8,087 bases of DNA from Halonatronomonas sp051745425 (lineage in GTDB: Bacteria; Bacillota; Halanaerobiia; Halanaerobiales; Halarsenatibacteraceae): assembly GCA_051745425.1 (NCBI GenBank), contig JBNJEB010000067.1, positions 1-8,087 on the forward strand, given 5' to 3'. Both the position numbers and the translations under genes were made by a program. The notes below the pieces were generated by a model, which made no database searches, was not told the DNA's origin, and worked only from the letters and a program-made list of their open reading frames with translations. This document shows, in pieces, positions 6,014 to 8,087 of this stretch; positions within the stretch are counted from its first letter, which is position 1; each line of letters starts with the position of its first letter.

Positions 6014-6033
6014 ATATCACATTTGTTATTCTA

Positions 6034-6062
6034 ATTATACATTAAAAATTTAATTGTGACAA
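6034..6062 (-). promoter_or_regulatory. Sigma-A-type promoter for the C39-like gene
   Basis: On the minus strand TTGTCA (complement of 6057-6062), a 17-base spacer and TATAAT (complement of 6034-6039) give five of six -35 matches and a perfect -10 at optimal spacing. Transcription would start near 6027, giving a leader of about 60 bases. The promoter lies within 54 bases of the argH stop. Confidence 0.8.
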
Positions 6063-6087
6063 GAGGTCTGGCAATTAATGATATTTA

Positions 6088-7506
6088 TTACTTAAAAAAT
6101 TTTTTTAAAGCTATAATCTGTTTTTTGACCTGGTCAGGAGCAGGACCACCTGGAAGATTTTTTCTCTTTACGGCGTTTTTTAGATCTAACCAATTATAAA
6201 CTTCTTTATCAATATTAATATTAAAATCTTCGTTTTCATTTGGGTTTAAAGTATTTTCTAAGATCTTTTGGAGCTCTTTTAGCTTTACTTCTGATAACTG
6301 GCAGTTATTTTTGATTGCAAAATTAACTGTTTTTCCAGATACCTGATGGGCCAGCCTGAAAGGCAGACCTTTATCGGCTAAATAATCAGCAAGTTCAGTT
6401 GCATTTAAATAACCTTTATAAGTTGCTTTTTCAAGATTATCTCTATTAAATGAGATTGATTTTAAAAAGTCAGGAAGAATATTTAGAATTTCATATAAAT
6501 TATTAACAGTATCAAATAAACCTTCTTTATCTTCCTGTAAATCTTTGTTGTAAGCCAGAGGTAAGCCCTTTAGTGATGTAGCCAGGGCTGTATGATTGCC
6601 TAAGATTCTGCCAGATTTGCCTCTGATCAGTTCGGCAATATCAGGATTCTTTTTTTGAGGCATAATGCTACTCCCTGTTGACATTTCATCGTCTATATCA
6701 ATAAAATTGTAATTTGGACTATTCCAGATGATAATTTCTTCAGCAAAGCTGCTCAGGTGAAGCATTATATTAACTGCCGAGCTATGAAAATCTAATATAA
6801 AATCTCTATCACTAACAGTATCCAGAGAGTTTTCAGTAATGCCTGTAAAATTTAATTCATCTGCAACCATTTCTCTGTCTAATGGGAAACTACTCCCGGC
6901 AAGTGCTCCTGCTCCGAGAGGAGATAGATCATGTCTATTTAATGTATCTGATAATTTATCATAATCCCTTTTTAGTTTCCAGGCATAGGCCAATAGATGA
7001 TGGCCTAAGGTAATAGGCTGAGCTGCCTGGAGGTGGGTATAACCAGGCATTAGAGTTTCAATTTCATCTTCTGCTATTTCAGTTAATGAAATAATAGTTG
7101 TTTTTAATAAATTCTGCAGATTATTAATCTGGTCTTTTAAATAAAGCTTGATATCAAGTGCGACCTGATCATTTCTGCTTCTGCCAGTATGCATTTTCCC
7201 GGCAGAAGGGCCTATTTTTTTGGTTAATAATTCCTCGACCAGGCTATGGATATCTTCAGCATCAAAATTAAAATGATCACCAGTTTCAATGGCCTGTTCA
7301 ATTTCCTTTTCAACCAGTTGAAGGCCATCTAAAATTAAATTTTTATCCTCTTCACTTATTATATCCTGGGCGGCAAGCATTTTAACATGGGCTCTGCTAC
7401 CTGCTATATCATATTTATATAATTTAATATCAAAGGGCAGGGAAGAGTTAAAGCTATTTAATTTATTACTTGAATCTGATTTAAAGTTGCCACCCCATAA
7501 TTTCAT
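6088..7506 (-). CDS. argH: Argininosuccinate lyase
   Basis: Cytoplasmic enzyme of the fumarase/aspartase superfamily that splits argininosuccinate into arginine and fumarate, the last step of arginine biosynthesis; it is active as a homotetramer in the family. The 472 residues are the usual length. It begins with the family MKLWGGNF, and motifs are intact: TGRSRNDQ (107-114), GYTHLQ with H158 (155-160), and the mobile signature loop GSSIMPQKKNPD (278-289), which carries the catalytic serine. The C-terminal GGPAPDQVKKQI segment (453-464) matches the usual closing helix of the family in outline. The ATG overlaps the argG stop as ATGA, so translation is probably coupled. The upstream GAGG-type ribosome site is weak, consistent with coupling. 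I see no convincing terminator after it. Confidence 0.97.
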   Translation of the reverse strand: MKLWGGNFKSDSSNKLNSFNSSLPFDIKLYKYDIAGSRAHVKMLAAQDIISEEDKNLILDGLQLVEKEIEQAIETGDHFNFDAEDIHSLVEELLTKKIGPSAGKMHTGRSRNDQVALDIKLYLKDQINNLQNLLKTTIISLTEIAEDEIETLMPGYTHLQAAQPITLGHHLLAYAWKLKRDYDKLSDTLNRHDLSPLGAGALAGSSFPLDREMVADELNFTGITENSLDTVSDRDFILDFHSSAVNIMLHLSSFAEEIIIWNSPNYNFIDIDDEMSTGSSIMPQKKNPDIAELIRGKSGRILGNHTALATSLKGLPLAYNKDLQEDKEGLFDTVNNLYEILNILPDFLKSISFNRDNLEKATYKGYLNATELADYLADKGLPFRLAHQVSGKTVNFAIKNNCQLSEVKLKELQKILENTLNPNENEDFNINIDKEVYNWLDLKNAVKRKNLPGGPAPDQVKKQIIALKKFFK

Positions 7507-8087
7507 ATTATCTGCCTCTTATTTATATCGTTTTTAGAGCTAGCTGTTTTAGCCTGGCCAGCAGTTTTTAAGGGGAGTGACCAGAGCTTAATAAAACCGG
7601 CTGCTGCGTCATGATCGAAACTATCATTTTTTTCATAGGTTGCAAGACCGTTGTCATAAAGGGAATTATTAGACTTTCTACCAACTACTTTGGCCTGGCC
7701 TTTATATAATTTAAGCTTAACTTCTCCGTTAATTTTATCTTTAAAGCTATTAAAAAATGCCTGCATGGCCTGTCTTAATTCAGAGAACCAGAGTCCGTAA
7801 TAGACAGTTTCACTATATTTAGGCATTAATGTCTCTTTAAAATGCATGGTTTCTCTCTGAAGAACCAGTGCTGATAGGTCCTGATGGGCCTGCATTAGAA
7901 TTGAGGCGGCTGGGGCTTCATAGATTTCTCTTGATTTGATGCCAACCAGTCTATTTTCAACCATGTCTATTCTGCCAACACCGTAATTTGCGCCAATCTT
8001 ATTTAGTTTATGAACCAGTTCAAGCGGCTTTAATGTCTGGCCATTAAGTGTTACAGGAACTCCAGATTCAAAACCTAAAGTTAGATA
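7503..8087 (-). CDS. argG: Argininosuccinate synthase, C-terminal part (5' end beyond window)
   Basis: Ligates citrulline and aspartate with ATP to make argininosuccinate, the substrate of the argH product encoded next. The frame is open to the right edge, so only the last 194 residues are visible. The ATG at 7962-7964 is internal, since the conserved NYGVGRID block is encoded ahead of it. Recognisable segments are GVGRIDMVENRLVGIKSREIYEAPAA, the HFKETLMPKYSE region, YYGLWFSELRQA, KLYKGQAKVVGRKS, SLYD, LATY and FDHDAAAGFIKLW. The ATP-binding N-terminal domain lies outside the window. After the conserved LWSLP comes a tail of about 22 mostly polar residues, longer than I expect for the family. 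The 3' end overlaps argH by 4 bases, marking an argG-argH operon. Confidence 0.97.
   Translation of the reverse strand, partial: YLTLGFESGVPVTLNGQTLKPLELVHKLNKIGANYGVGRIDMVENRLVGIKSREIYEAPAASILMQAHQDLSALVLQRETMHFKETLMPKYSETVYYGLWFSELRQAMQAFFNSFKDKINGEVKLKLYKGQAKVVGRKSNNSLYDNGLATYEKNDSFDHDAAAGFIKLWSLPLKTAGQAKTASSKNDINKRQII

Noticed and set aside
5983..6059. TGTGA and TCACA elements as a CRP/FNR-type site
   Set aside because: No pair has the required TGTGA-N6-TCACA spacing; the nearest facing pair is 18 bases apart, so a classical site is not supported.
6050..6078. Hairpin TTAATTG/CAATTAA after argH as a terminator
   Set aside because: A 7-bp, almost GC-free stem with a 15-base loop is unlikely to terminate, and the segment overlaps a much better promoter.
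7962..7964. ATG as the start of argG
   Set aside because: Conserved ArgG sequence (GANYGVGRID and upstream) is encoded in frame ahead of it; the real start is outside the window.
1..8087. tRNA, rRNA, CRISPR array, insertion sequence or prophage
   Set aside because: No cloverleaf, repeat-spacer pattern, transposase or integrase frame, or terminal inverted repeats were seen; nearly all the DNA is taken up by recognisable genes.

Overview
The window reads as chromosomal DNA from a low-GC, anaerobic Firmicute. AT-rich codons, AGA/AGG arginines, strong AGGAGG ribosome sites, several TTG starts and a very acidic exported solute-binding protein without a lipobox point towards a halophilic, diderm clostridial lineage of the Halanaerobiales type. 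That placement is an inference from sequence style, not from a marker gene. The gene content is mostly ordinary housekeeping, and no mobile element, CRISPR array, phage gene, tRNA or rRNA was seen. No gene-free stretch exceeds about 120 bases.

Left part (1-3405, + strand): the end of a dipeptide/oligopeptide ABC import operon. It holds a 5'-truncated DppD-type ATPase, a complete DppF-type ATPase overlapping it by ATGA, and, after a 103-base gap, a family 5 solute-binding protein. The permease genes are presumably just upstream of the window. The binding protein captures the substrate outside the membrane and the two ATPases power uptake. A 14-bp perfect hairpin (3433-3467) closes the operon.

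Middle (3489-5967): a secreted M23 peptidoglycan peptidase on the minus strand diverges from a two-gene plus-strand unit, a YbjQ/UPF0145 protein followed by a single-domain chromate-transporter (ChrA) family protein. The divergent promoters appear to share a palindromic -10 box. A compact terminator (5285-5309) separates this unit from a convergent gene for a membrane-anchored C39-like cysteine peptidase. That gene has a very good sigma-A-type promoter and a leader hairpin touching its Shine-Dalgarno sequence.

Right part (6088-8087, minus strand): argH and the 3' part of argG, overlapping by ATGA. They encode the last two steps of arginine biosynthesis, and argG runs off the right edge.

The points most worth a second look are the YbjQ-ChrA pairing with an apparently unpaired ChrA half, the leader structure of the C39-like gene, the shared divergent -10, and a strong local excess of CCWGG together with a shortage of CTAG and CTWGG. 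I found no clear evidence of a wholly new system.
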